DNA of 64,000 nucleotides from positions 35,510-99,509 of the forward strand of contig JADZEE010000048.1 of NCBI GenBank assembly GCA_020850735.1, read 5' to 3'. The notes under the pieces are model-generated. The model was not told the origin of the DNA and did no database searches. It saw only the letters and a program-made list of their open reading frames with translations. This stretch comes from Gammaproteobacteria bacterium. GTDB lineage: Bacteria; Pseudomonadota; Gammaproteobacteria; JADZEE01. Both the position numbers and the translations under genes were made by a program. Every line of letters starts with the position of its first letter. The stretch's first letter is position 1. Shown one piece after another: positions 8,795 through 16,850 of this stretch.

Positions 8795-9729
8795 TCATCG
8801 CGTTGAGCGGCGGCATCGGCGGTGCCAAGCTCGCCCGCGGCCTGTACCGCGTGCTGCCTGCGGACGAGCTCACGGTGGTGGTCAACACCGGTGACGACTT
8901 CGAGCACCTCGGCCTGCACATCGCGCCCGATCTCGACACACTCGTGTACACCCTGGCGGGGTGTAACAATCCCGATACGGGCTGGGGCCGCGCCGGCGAG
9001 ACCTGGACGTTCATGCGTGTCCTGGCCGGGATCGGCGGCGAATCCTGGTTCAATCTCGGCGACGGCGACCTCGCTCTGCACGTGGAACGCACGCGCCGCT
9101 TGCGCGCGGGTGAACGCCTCGCGACGTTCACCGAGGACGTGCGCCGGCGGTTTGGCGTGCACGCACGCGTGCTGCCGATGAGCGACGATCCCGTGCGCAC
9201 GCTGGTGGCGACGGACGCCGGTGTGCTGGCGTTCCAGCATTATTTCGTGCGCGAGCGTTGTGTGCCGCGGGTGACGGGCTTTGAATTCGCCGGCGCGGGC
9301 GCCGCACGCCCGTGTGCCGAGGTGCTGGCGGCGTTGCGGGACCGGTCGCTGGAGGCCGTGGTCCTGTGTCCGTCCAACCCGTTCGTGAGCATCGATCCGA
9401 TTCTGTCGGTGCCGGGGATCCGTGCGGCACTGGCGGGCTGCGCGGCACCGGTCGTCGCGGTCTCGCCGATCGTGGGCGGTGACGCGGTCAAGGGCCCGAC
9501 CGCGAAGATGATGCGCGAGCTCGGCCTGCCGGTCCGCGCCGCGGCGGTGGCGGCCCGCTATGCGGACTTCATCGATGGTTTTGTGCTCGACGAACGTGAC
9601 GCCGAGGAGGCCGGCGGGATCGCGATGCCGGTGTCGATCAGCGACACGCTGATGCGCTCCGATGTGGATCGCGAACGTCTCGCTGGCGCCGTGCTCGGTT
9701 TCGTGCGCACGCTCGGCGCCACGCGATGA
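8791..9729 (+). CDS. cofD: 2-phospho-L-lactate transferase (F420 synthesis)
   Basis: 312 residues, GTG start overlapping the cofE stop by four bases. CofD joins the activated phospholactate-type moiety to the deazaflavin Fo to form F420-0 or its dehydro precursor. Diagnostic blocks are LSGGIGGAKLARGLYRVL at the N terminus, VVNTGDDFEHLGLHIAPDLD, LCPSNPFVSIDPILSVPG and VSPIVGGDAVKGPTAKMMRELG. Length and motif order are those of characterised CofD/FbiA. The stop overlaps the ATG of cofC (ATGA), so cofEDC reads as one translationally linked unit. Confidence 0.96.
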   Translation: MIIALSGGIGGAKLARGLYRVLPADELTVVVNTGDDFEHLGLHIAPDLDTLVYTLAGCNNPDTGWGRAGETWTFMRVLAGIGGESWFNLGDGDLALHVERTRRLRAGERLATFTEDVRRRFGVHARVLPMSDDPVRTLVATDAGVLAFQHYFVRERCVPRVTGFEFAGAGAARPCAEVLAALRDRSLEAVVLCPSNPFVSIDPILSVPGIRAALAGCAAPVVAVSPIVGGDAVKGPTAKMMRELGLPVRAAAVAARYADFIDGFVLDERDAEEAGGIAMPVSISDTLMRSDVDRERLAGAVLGFVRTLGATR

Positions 9730-10433
9730 GCGTTGCGCCGCACGGCATCTGGGCGTTGGTGCCGGTCAAGGCGTTCGCCGCCGCCAAGCAACGCCTCGCG
9801 GGTACTTTGTCGGCGCCCGCGCGCGTCGCGCTGTTCCGCTGCATGCTCGAGGACGTGCTCGGGGCGCTGGCGGCGAGCACTCGCCTGGCCGGCGTCGCGG
9901 TCGTCACCCGCGACCCGCAAGCACAGGACATTGCGCGTGCGCACGCGGCGCTGGTCATCGGTGAGACCGGCACCGACGGCGATCACGTCGGCGCGGTGAC
10001 CGAGGCCGTCGCGGTGCTCGCGGCGCGCGCGGTGGCGGGCGTACTGGTGTTGCCCGCGGATGTACCCGGTATCACGGCGGCGGAGATCGATACGATCCTG
10101 TCCCGGCACGGACCGGCACCGGCGGTCACGCTGGTGCCGTCGCGCGATCATCGCGGGACCAACGCCATCGTCTGTTCACCGCCGCAGCTGCTGCGGTTCC
10201 GCTACGGCGAGGACAGCTTCCGCCGGCATCTGGATGAAGCCCGCGCCGCGGGGGTGCAGCCGTGCGTGCTCGAGCTGGACGGTGCGGGTCTGGACATCGA
10301 TACCAGCGCGGATCTGGCGGAATTCGCCGGCCGTCCGTCCCGCACCCGCAGCCGTGCCTGGCTCGTCCGGGCCGGTCTGGCGGCTGGCGACGGCGACGCC
10401 GCGCGCGATTGCACCGGCGGCAAGATCGGTTAG
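9726..10433 (+). CDS. cofC: phospholactate-type guanylyltransferase of F420 synthesis
   Basis: 235 residues; ATG in the ATGA overlap with cofD. CofC/FbiD activates 2-phospholactate, phosphoenolpyruvate or 3-phosphoglycerate with GTP; substrate choice differs between lineages and is not readable by eye. The nucleotidyltransferase start WALVPVKAFAAAKQRLAG, the metal-site region VLVLPADVPGITAAEID and TLVPSRDHRGTNAIVC are characteristic. The last 30 residues (after FAGRPSRTRS) are Ala/Gly/Asp-rich and probably a disordered tail. cofG/cofH for Fo synthesis are not in the window. Confidence 0.94.
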   Translation: MSVAPHGIWALVPVKAFAAAKQRLAGTLSAPARVALFRCMLEDVLGALAASTRLAGVAVVTRDPQAQDIARAHAALVIGETGTDGDHVGAVTEAVAVLAARAVAGVLVLPADVPGITAAEIDTILSRHGPAPAVTLVPSRDHRGTNAIVCSPPQLLRFRYGEDSFRRHLDEARAAGVQPCVLELDGAGLDIDTSADLAEFAGRPSRTRSRAWLVRAGLAAGDGDAARDCTGGKIG

Positions 10434-10610
10434 ACTGCCGCCGTCGTCGCGCAGGGTCCCGGCCGGCGGTGATTCGCGGCGAGGGCTGTCTCACGCCGCG
10501 CTGACAGGGGGGGACGCAGGGCGCGACGCGGATGCCGTCGCGTCGCAGCGGTTGCAGTGCATCCGCGGTGTGCTCGCGTCACGCGTGCACCTGTCGCCAC
10601 CCCTGCAAGC

Positions 10611-10616
10611 GGAGGT
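10611..10616 (+). promoter_or_regulatory. ribosome binding site fixing the GTG start of the F420-type oxidoreductase
   Basis: GGAGGT followed by seven bases and GTG at 10624. It decides the start inside a much longer open frame whose upstream part is low-complexity. Confidence 0.8.
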
Positions 10617-10623
10617 AGCTCCC

Positions 10624-11667
10624 GTGCGATTCAGTACCATGATCTGGCCGCATTCGTCGGCCACCCTCGAACCCGTCGTCGAGCTCGCCCAGGTCGCCGA
10701 TCGCAACGGCTTCGAGTCCGTGTACATCGGCGATTCGCAGATGATCTGGAACGACGTCTACGTCGCCCTCGGCATGTGCGCGGTGACGACCGAGCGTGTG
10801 CGCCTCGGGACCGGTGTGACCAACACCGTCACCCGCCACCCGGCGGTCACGGCCAACGCCATCATGTCGGTCAACATGGCCAGTCACGGCCGGGCCGTGC
10901 TCGGTATCGGCGCCGGCGATTCGGCCGTGCGCACGGCGGGTATGTCGCCGGCCCGGCTGCCCGTCATCCGCGAGCGCGTCGCGTTCATCCGTGCGCTGCT
11001 CGACGGTGCCGAGGTCGATCCGCTGGTCACGCTCGGCGAGCGCCGCGAGGGTACCTGGGGCATGGTCGATCGCATCCATCTCGAGGGCGCCGGGGACTGG
11101 GGCAAGCTGCCGATCGAACTCGCCTGCATGGGGCCGAAGTCGGCCGAGGCCGCAGGGGAGATCTGCGACGGCGTCATCGTCGACGGTCACATGGGTGGCA
11201 ACGCCGAGGGCGTGCGCGCCACCGTCGAGGCGGTTGCGCGCGGCGCGGCGCACGCGGGCCGGAGCGTCGCCGGTATGCGCTTCGTCGCCGCCATCGACGG
11301 TGCCATCGAGGATGATCGCGGCGCCGCGCTCGATCAGGTGCGCCAGACCGCGGCGCGCAACATCGCGCGCAAGCCCTACCTGCCCGATTGCATCGGCGTG
11401 GAGCACGCGGACGTGGTCCGGAACGTCACCGAGTCCTACAAGTTCTACAAACATCTGGACCTGACCGCCCAGCATCGCAAGCTGATCCCGGACGATGTGG
11501 CGATGAAGTGCTGCATCGCCGGTACGCCGGACGACTGCATCGCCAAGGCGAAGGAACTCGCAGCCGCGGGAATCACCGATATCGCGGTATTCATCACCGC
11601 CCAGGATCTGGCGGCATCGCGCCGCAAGCTCGAACGCTTCGCGCGCGAGGTCATGCCCTACGTGTGA
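10624..11667 (+). CDS. luciferase-like (LLM) F420-dependent oxidoreductase
   Basis: 347 residues from the GTG at 10624 (VRFSTMIWPHS...). The bacterial-luciferase TIM barrel is recognisable: VVELAQVADRNGFESVYIGDSQ, then TTERVRLGTGVTNTVTRHP, AIMSVNMASHGRAVLGIGAGDSAVRTAG, IELACMGPKSAEAAGEICDGVI, and a C-terminal GTPDDCIAKAKELAAAGITDIAVF. LGIGAGDS...R and the overall form resemble F420-dependent methylene-H4MPT reductase-type members rather than FMN monooxygenases. Placement 190 bp after cofC supports F420 as cofactor. The substrate is unknown. An F420-using enzyme next to the pathway genes suggests a compact, possibly acquired module. Confidence 0.88.
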   Translation: MRFSTMIWPHSSATLEPVVELAQVADRNGFESVYIGDSQMIWNDVYVALGMCAVTTERVRLGTGVTNTVTRHPAVTANAIMSVNMASHGRAVLGIGAGDSAVRTAGMSPARLPVIRERVAFIRALLDGAEVDPLVTLGERREGTWGMVDRIHLEGAGDWGKLPIELACMGPKSAEAAGEICDGVIVDGHMGGNAEGVRATVEAVARGAAHAGRSVAGMRFVAAIDGAIEDDRGAALDQVRQTAARNIARKPYLPDCIGVEHADVVRNVTESYKFYKHLDLTAQHRKLIPDDVAMKCCIAGTPDDCIAKAKELAAAGITDIAVFITAQDLAASRRKLERFAREVMPYV

Positions 11668-11865
11668 TCGCAGGTACCGCGGACCGCCGGCAGCGACGTC
11701 CCGTCGGCCCGCGGATTGCGCGCCGGCCTTCAGTCGCGGCCCGCAATGCCGGCAGACAGGACGGCGCAAGTGCGATCGGGTCGGACCGGCAACGGCCCCG
11801 GCATGCACGGCGTTGCCGGTTCGTCGCCGCCCGGGGAGACCCGTGCAGGGAGTGAGCGAGCACGC

Positions 11866-12561
11866 ATGTATCGCAGCCTCGATGTCGACGAGATCATCGC
11901 CACCCTCGAGCGGCTCGAGCACCGTATCGCCGAACGCTTCCCGAGCTCCGGTCTCAAGGGCGTGTGCGCGGAGCTCGGCGCCGTCGCCCGGGAAACCCGC
12001 GAGCGATCGGCGTGGATCGCGCGCCCGCAGCTCGGTCTGCGACTCGGCGTGATCAGCCTTGTCGGGCTGATGCTCATCGCGCTCGCCTACAGTGTCGCGA
12101 CGCTCGAGGTGACCTGGGGCCGCTTTACGGTCGCCGAGCTGGTGCAGGTCACCGAGGCCGGCATCAACGAGCTCATCGTCATCGGTGCCGCGCTGGTGTT
12201 CCTGGTCAGCGCCGAGAAGCGGATCAAACGCGCCCGGGCGCTGACGGCGCTGCACGAGCTGCGCGTCATCGCGCACGTCATCGACATGCATCAGCTCACC
12301 AAGGATCCGGCGGGTATCCTGGGCAAGGTCGTGGTCACCGCCTCCTCACCGGCGCGGATGATGGACGGCTACGCGCTCGGCCGGTATCTGGACTACTGTT
12401 CCGAGATGCTTTCCCTGACGGGCAAGATCGCCGCCCTGTACGCCCAGAACCTGCGCGATGCCGACGTCGCCGCCGCCGTCAACGAGGTCGAGACGCTGTC
12501 GACCTCGCTCAGCCGCAAGATCTGGCAGAAGATCATGATGCTGGGGCGCTACCAGGAGTAG
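11866..12561 (+). CDS. uncharacterised protein with two membrane segments
   Basis: 231 residues from the ATG at 11866; the frame is open 50 codons further upstream, but that part is low-complexity. A charged N-terminal helix (DVDEIIATLERLEHRIAERF) leads to two hydrophobic helices (LRLGVISLVGLMLIALAYSV, about residues 60-80, and LIVIGAALVFLVSA, about 100-115). A soluble helical domain follows (ALHELRVIAHVIDMHQLTKDP ... MDGYALGRYLDYCSEMLSLTGKIAALYAQ). No family function is recognised. It begins 198 bp after the LLM gene and is followed within about 12 bp by another unknown gene. Confidence 0.75.
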   Translation: MYRSLDVDEIIATLERLEHRIAERFPSSGLKGVCAELGAVARETRERSAWIARPQLGLRLGVISLVGLMLIALAYSVATLEVTWGRFTVAELVQVTEAGINELIVIGAALVFLVSAEKRIKRARALTALHELRVIAHVIDMHQLTKDPAGILGKVVVTASSPARMMDGYALGRYLDYCSEMLSLTGKIAALYAQNLRDADVAAAVNEVETLSTSLSRKIWQKIMMLGRYQE

Positions 12562-12572
12562 CCTGTCGCGTC

Positions 12573-13331
12573 GTGGTGACCGATCTCTTACGCGGAACGC
12601 TCGGGTTCGCGATGGGCGGCCGGCGCAAACGCAGCGAATCGATGTGCAGCGGCGCGGACGACGCGGCGTTGACCACCGCGTACCCGTTCAATGCCCGCCC
12701 GAGGATCGCCGCGTCCGTGCGCTCGGGCTGGGCGCCGGCGGTGGACCGGCTGCTCGAACGGGGGCACACCTTCCTGCCGTTGACCTATGCCGGGGGCAAC
12801 CTGTATCGCGGCATGGCGAGCGGCGTTCGCGCGGGTCTGACCGCCGGGTACTTCGGCGTCAATACCGGCGACCATCCCCTGTGCGCCCTCGAGCGCGAGC
12901 TCGGCGTGCTGCTGGTCTCCCAGGATCTCGCCGACGCCCTGGCGGTGGCGCGGTTGTGGGAAAGCGGTGCCGATGCGGGTGTGCTCGTGTTTCCCGCCAC
13001 CGTGTTTGCGACGCGCTGGTCCGCGGGTGCGGCAGCCGTGCTCGGCTTCGCCGAGCCCGGTGTCGTGTTCCGCTATCCTTTTCTGGTCGGGTCCCTGGCG
13101 TGTACCGACACGGCCATGCTGCTGGTGAGTGCGCGCGCGGCCGTCCCCTGCGCACGCCGGATCAGCGCGGGTCCCCCGCAGATCATCGCCCTGGGCGCAG
13201 CCACCCGTGCCGGGATCGAATCCGAAGCGCTCGGCGTGCTCGCCGCGTACGGGCTCGGCGCCGCCCGGCCCGAAGTCGCGCAGCGGCTGCCGCGACCTGA
13301 CCGGGCGCCGCCGCCGGACGTGCCCGGGTGA
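12573..13331 (+). CDS. uncharacterised protein
   Basis: 252 residues if translation begins at the GTG at 12573, 14 bases after an AGGAG that lies inside the end of the previous gene. GTG 12576 and ATG 12612 are alternatives. The body is well ordered, with segments RLLERGHTFLPLTYAGGNLYRGMASGVRAGL, then GYFGVNTGDHPLCALERELGVLLVSQDLADALAVARLWE. It has no signal peptide or clear membrane helix; the C terminus is Pro/Arg rich. I do not recognise the family. Its spacing suggests one operon with the two-helix membrane protein. Confidence 0.6.
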   Translation: MVTDLLRGTLGFAMGGRRKRSESMCSGADDAALTTAYPFNARPRIAASVRSGWAPAVDRLLERGHTFLPLTYAGGNLYRGMASGVRAGLTAGYFGVNTGDHPLCALERELGVLLVSQDLADALAVARLWESGADAGVLVFPATVFATRWSAGAAAVLGFAEPGVVFRYPFLVGSLACTDTAMLLVSARAAVPCARRISAGPPQIIALGAATRAGIESEALGVLAAYGLGAARPEVAQRLPRPDRAPPPDVPG

Positions 13332-13336
13332 GCGCA

Positions 13337-14002
13337 TCAGTCCGTCTGCGACGCGTTCTCCGGTTGTTCGAACAGCCGCGAGTAGAAGCCGCGCTGGGGC
13401 ATACACGCCTGCTCGGCCGGTGACTCGAGCCGCGGCGAGTGCACGACGATGCCCCAGCGACCATCGGCGGCGTTGAACAGCTCGACGAACATGTGCTCCT
13501 GCATGGACACGCGCCCGCGCCAGATGGGACGTGCCTGCCAGTATTTTTCCAGGCTCGCACGCAGGACGTCGTACCGGTTGCACAGGCTTTCGTAGTGATC
13601 GCGTTCGCGCGCGGTTGCGCGTTCGAACTCGGCGGCGCCGATCGGTGCCGGCGGATCGGCGAGCGGCGGCGGCGTGTCGTACCAGGACTCGGGGCCGACA
13701 CCGGCGATCTCACCACCGTGTTCCACCAGCAGCCAGCTCGAATCGGTGGCGACGAACAGGAAGGCCTCCGGCGGCGCGTCCGCGGTGGCCGGCGCCGCCA
13801 CGTGCCCCCACCACAGGAAACGCGTCACCGCCGGTTGCTGCTGCAGCGACTCGTAGGTCGGCCCGGGCGGCGCTGCGGCGCTGGCGCGCGTGGCCAGGGT
13901 CAGGAGCAGGAAGGTGAGTGCGGTCGCCGGTCCGAACGCCGCGGGCCTGCGGCCGGCGCATGCGCGCCGGACGTGCCCGGCCGCGGCTGCGCCCGTCGCC
14001 AT
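13337..14002 (-). CDS. uncharacterised secreted protein
   Basis: 221 residues from the ATG at 14002. An Arg-rich N terminus is followed by a hydrophobic core (FGPATALTFLLLTLATRASA) that looks like a long signal peptide with cleavage after ASA. The mature part has features of a beta/alpha domain (TRFLWWGHVAAPA, EAFLFVATDSSWLLVEHGGEI, GRWGIVVHSPRLESPAEQACMP) and no catalytic motif I can name. It lies 11 bp downstream of the DUF2461 gene on the same strand, so the two are probably co-transcribed. It converges with the unknown gene that ends at 13331. Confidence 0.7.
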   Translation of the reverse strand: MATGAAAAGHVRRACAGRRPAAFGPATALTFLLLTLATRASAAAPPGPTYESLQQQPAVTRFLWWGHVAAPATADAPPEAFLFVATDSSWLLVEHGGEIAGVGPESWYDTPPPLADPPAPIGAAEFERATARERDHYESLCNRYDVLRASLEKYWQARPIWRGRVSMQEHMFVELFNAADGRWGIVVHSPRLESPAEQACMPQRGFYSRLFEQPENASQTD

Positions 14003-14013
14003 ACCGCCGGCGC

Positions 14014-14718
14014 TCAGAACGGCAGGTTCAGCGCCCGGCACAGAAAACCGACCAGCGGCACCGCGGCACGCAGCGATCGCGACACCTCGTCGACGAAATC
14101 GACCGCTTGCGGCGCGGTCTCGTCGAGGCGGCGCAGCAACAGGTAGTCCGTACGGCGCAGATCGACGGCGTGCGGGTGCTGCGCGTCGTAGCCCTGCGGC
14201 ATGCGGGTCAGACTCGTCCCTTCGAGTTGGAACAGGCGCCGCTGCGCCGGTGCATCGCGGGCCGCGCGCCATCGGTCCGGGTGGGTGGCGATACGGTCAC
14301 GGATGAGGCCGAGCGCGGTGCGGTCCGGATGCCAGCAGCCGGCGCCGACGAACACCTCGCCGGGCGCCACGTGGACGTAGAACCCGGGCGCGTGCACGTC
14401 TTTCGCCTGCTCGTGCCGGAACTGGATGCCTATATTGGTTTTGTAGGGACGCTTGTCGCGGGCAAAGCGCACGTCCCGATACACGCGCATGAGCGATCCG
14501 CCTGCGCGCCGGGCGATGGCGCGATAATGGGGTGACAACGCGCGGACGTGCGGTTCCATCGCGACGATGAAGCGCATCGCCGGTTCCAGCACTTCGGTTT
14601 CGTAGCGCGTCTTGTTCGCTTTGAACCACGCGCGATCGTTGTGGTCCGCGAGCTCGCGCAGAAAGCGTAGCGTGCGCGGCTCGAAGCCGGTGAATGACGC
14701 CTGCGCGTCGCGTGGCAT
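14014..14718 (-). CDS. DUF2461 (TIGR02453) family protein
   Basis: 234 residues from the ATG at 14718. The signature blocks of this conserved but uncharacterised family are clear: FTGFEPRTLRFLRELADHND, RAWFKANKTRYETEVLEPAM, RVYRDVRFARDKRPYKTNIG, then FYVHVAPGEVFVGAGCWHPD. Length matches the family. Its role is unknown; it is usually a single gene in bacteria. The long open frame extending upstream of the chosen start crosses the terminator and the pqqA gene and is not coding. Confidence 0.9.
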   Translation of the reverse strand: MPRDAQASFTGFEPRTLRFLRELADHNDRAWFKANKTRYETEVLEPAMRFIVAMEPHVRALSPHYRAIARRAGGSLMRVYRDVRFARDKRPYKTNIGIQFRHEQAKDVHAPGFYVHVAPGEVFVGAGCWHPDRTALGLIRDRIATHPDRWRAARDAPAQRRLFQLEGTSLTRMPQGYDAQHPHAVDLRRTDYLLLRRLDETAPQAVDFVDEVSRSLRAAVPLVGFLCRALNLPF

Positions 14719-14848
14719 AGCTGTACCCGCTGTGACCGCGGCGCCGGCGCGCGGATCGCCCTGGCGCCGTCCCGCGGGCCCGGTCGCCCGTCCCGGGGCG
14801 ATGGTAACCGAGCCCGACCCGCAGCGGCCACCGCCGAGCCGGCCGGAC

Positions 14849-14878
14849 AAAAGAAAAGGGACCCGCAGGTCCCTTTTC
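14849..14878 (-). terminator. intrinsic terminator of pqqA
   Basis: An 11-bp perfect stem (14853-14863 with 14868-14878, left arm GAAAAGGGACC) closes a four-base loop. Reading leftward it runs into TTTTCTTTT, a T tract typical of rho-independent termination. It stands 23 bp after the pqqA stop codon, so pqqA is transcribed and ended alone. Confidence 0.85.
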
Positions 14879-14900
14879 CGCCGTCGTCGATCGGGATCGA

Positions 14901-14975
14901 TCAGCGGTTGTAGATGTACATCGTCACTTCGAAACCATAGCGGATGTCGTCGTATGCAGGGGTTTCCCATTTCAT
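14901..14975 (-). CDS. pqqA: PQQ precursor peptide PqqA (solitary)
   Basis: 24 residues from the ATG at 14975; an ATG two codons upstream is also in frame. GGAGG with eight bases before ATG 14975 favours the shorter form, which begins MKWETPAYDDIRYG and ends GFEVTMYIYNR. PqqA peptides have this layout: a short Trp/Lys N-terminal piece, then GFEVTMY, in which the Glu and the Tyr three residues later are cross-linked by PqqE to become PQQ. Both are present. No pqqB, C, D or E gene lies in the window, and a strong terminator follows at once, so this is a monocistronic copy. A PQQ-type dehydrogenase and a quinoprotein-associated carrier occur elsewhere in the window. Confidence 0.9.
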   Translation of the reverse strand: MKWETPAYDDIRYGFEVTMYIYNR

Positions 14976-14981
14976 CGTCAT

Positions 14982-15205
14982 ATCCTCCGTTGCAGGGATG
15001 GCCAGGCGTATTGGGCCTCGCAGCTATCCTCAAGCAGAAGCCATGCCACCCGCCGCAATCGCGGACCTTAGCCTGAAACTTACGTTCAATCAGATAGTTG
15101 AGTTGGTCGCTGGCCGCAGAGTCGCGACCCGGCCAGGCGCTGTCTGGTTGCAGTCAGCCAGGCTGTATGGTTGGTTGGAACCAGTCTAAAGGGACTGCCG
15201 CCCGC
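14982..15205. other. 224-bp leader/intergenic region upstream of pqqA
   Basis: It lies between the end of the LpxR-like gene and pqqA, both leftward. It should carry the pqqA promoter; I see no consensus -35/-10 pair. A rightward open frame at 14944-15189 has no family resemblance and overlaps pqqA on the other strand. Confidence 0.4.
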
Positions 15206-16240
15206 TCAGAAGGTGTAGGTCATGCTGACGGAGCCGAATTCATGATGGCGGTGCTGGCCGTCGAACTCCTCGCTGCGGAACACCTGGGCATACGAGAGCT
15301 TCACCGGTCCGAGCGTGACCGCGGCGCCGAACAGCAGGTCCGCGACCAGCGGTTTCTTGTCGACGCTGTGACTGCTGCTGAAGGTGTTGCCGTCGAGGAA
15401 GATGTCGCGACCGACGACGCGGCCGGTCAGCGCGACGAATCCGTGCGCGCTCAGCCCGCCCGGGCTGAAGCGTGGATCACGCGTCGTGGTGGGCGCGTTC
15501 GTTTCCCCGCCCGGGCGGATCTGCGAGGTGCCGAAGTCGCTCGGTAATTTCCAGCCGAGCCGCAGTTCGACGCCGGCGTTGCCGTAGGTGTAGACGTTGC
15601 CGACCGTCGCACCGAGGTGGCTGATGGCGTCCATGCCCAGGTGGGAGACGAACTTTTGCGAGAACGCACGCCACTTGCGCTCGTAGATGAGCGCGAGCCC
15701 GGGCTCGTTGTCGAGCTGGTTGCTCCAGCCGAGTGCCCGGTCGAAACCCCGTACGTCGTGTACCAGGTTCTGGGCCTGCTCCGCGAGTGATGCCGGGCCG
15801 ACGATCCCGAGCTGTAGCTCGATGGTGTCGAGGCGGCGCTCGCTGCGGCTGTGAAACGCCGCACCGGCGTAGAGCCAGCCCGCGTACGGGCGATCATCGG
15901 GCAGCAGCGCAATGCTGCGCGTATCGTTCGGGGTGAACGTGAGCTGGCCGATGACAAAGCCGACGTTGCGCTGCAGGCCGGGGTCGTTGATGAATGGCAG
16001 CCACTCGATGAGTGGCAGGCTCCAGGCCGGCAGCCGGCCGCTGTCACGGTAGTCGGTGAGATCCGGCGACACCCAGCCGATCTGGATGCCGTTGGTGTAC
16101 TGGGCGTCCGACTCGCCGAACAGGTCGTTCTCGAAGGCGACCGACACCGTCCAGGCCTTCTGCAGCTCGTCGTCTGTCGCTGGCGCCGCGGCGGCGGCGC
16201 CGGCTAACACGAGGGACAGGGCGGACAGGAAGGTGCGCAT
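15206..16240 (-). CDS. LpxR-like outer-membrane protein (DUF2219)
   Basis: 344 residues with an N-terminal signal peptide (MRTFLSALSLVLAGAAAAAPA). The mature start WTVSVAFENDLFGESDAQYTNG matches LpxR lipid A 3'-O-deacylases (FENDxF...D..YTnG). NVGFVIGQLTFTPNDT and DRPYAGWLYAGAAFHSR also fit. Alternating residues and the terminal aromatic in SVSMTYTF indicate a beta-barrel with an outer-membrane insertion signal. Known members remove the 3'-acyloxyacyl chain of lipid A; activity here is inferred from the family. It stands 224 bp before pqqA on the same strand. Confidence 0.88.
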   Translation of the reverse strand: MRTFLSALSLVLAGAAAAAPATDDELQKAWTVSVAFENDLFGESDAQYTNGIQIGWVSPDLTDYRDSGRLPAWSLPLIEWLPFINDPGLQRNVGFVIGQLTFTPNDTRSIALLPDDRPYAGWLYAGAAFHSRSERRLDTIELQLGIVGPASLAEQAQNLVHDVRGFDRALGWSNQLDNEPGLALIYERKWRAFSQKFVSHLGMDAISHLGATVGNVYTYGNAGVELRLGWKLPSDFGTSQIRPGGETNAPTTTRDPRFSPGGLSAHGFVALTGRVVGRDIFLDGNTFSSSHSVDKKPLVADLLFGAAVTLGPVKLSYAQVFRSEEFDGQHRHHEFGSVSMTYTF

Positions 16241-16409
16241 CGGCGGGACCAGGTTCGGCTACAGGCGGGCCGGGCCATCCTAAGGCCGGACCCGGCTGTG
16301 TTCAACGTGGACGCCGGTCGCGGTTGCCGCGCACGGTCGGATTGGTGGACCCTGTCACAGCGCGGGGCGCGTACCGGCGCCCGCCAGGGACGAACACGGA
16401 GGCCCCGAC

Positions 16410-16850
16410 ATGCCGGAATTTCGCACGATCATGGTTGCAATCGACTTCTCGGCGGCGGCGATGGCCGCGCTGCGCACCGCCGCCGATCTCGGCGCCCGCC
16501 TCGACGCGGTCCTGATCGTCGTGCACGTCGAACAGGTTCACGCCGCCAGTGTGTCGGACGCCTCCGCGGCGGATGCCGATGGCGCCGGCGCGGTCGCCAG
16601 CGACGGCCTCGAGCGCGCGTGCGAGCGGTTCGCGCGCGAAAACATCGGCACCGGGGTGCGCTTCGAGACCGCTGTTTGCCAGGGCGATGCGGCGTTCGAA
16701 ATCGTCCGCGCGGCCGGCGAGGCGAAAGCCGATCTCCTCGTCATCGGCAGCCACGGGCGCACCGGTCTGCGTCACCTGATCATGGGCAGCGTGGCCGAGG
16801 AGGTGGTGCGTCGCGCGCCGCTGCCGGTGCTGGTGATCAAGCCGGCGTGA
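16410..16850 (+). CDS. universal stress protein (UspA family)
   Basis: 146 residues, ATG preceded by GGAGG. The single Usp domain starts FRTIMVAIDFSAAAMAALRTA and ends with the nucleotide-binding loop GSHGRTGLRHLIMGSVAEEVVR...PVLVIKP, which corresponds to the G-2x-G-9x-G(S/T) ATP-binding signature. It is a cytoplasmic stress protein of unspecified role. The stop codon overlaps the GTG start of the following SDR gene (GTGA), so the two are made together. Confidence 0.93.
   Translation: MPEFRTIMVAIDFSAAAMAALRTAADLGARLDAVLIVVHVEQVHAASVSDASAADADGAGAVASDGLERACERFARENIGTGVRFETAVCQGDAAFEIVRAAGEAKADLLVIGSHGRTGLRHLIMGSVAEEVVRRAPLPVLVIKPA

Noticed and set aside
10579..12291. Long minus-strand open frame opposite the LLM and two-helix genes, and similar ones at 16772-18637, 32707-34614 and 42253-43920 upstream of the HugZ start
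   Set aside because: These are antisense or upstream extensions produced by high GC; the genes on the other strand have clear families and ribosome sites.
14944..15189. 81-codon plus-strand frame overlapping pqqA
   Set aside because: No ribosome site or homology by eye, and it overlaps pqqA, whose signature is unmistakable.
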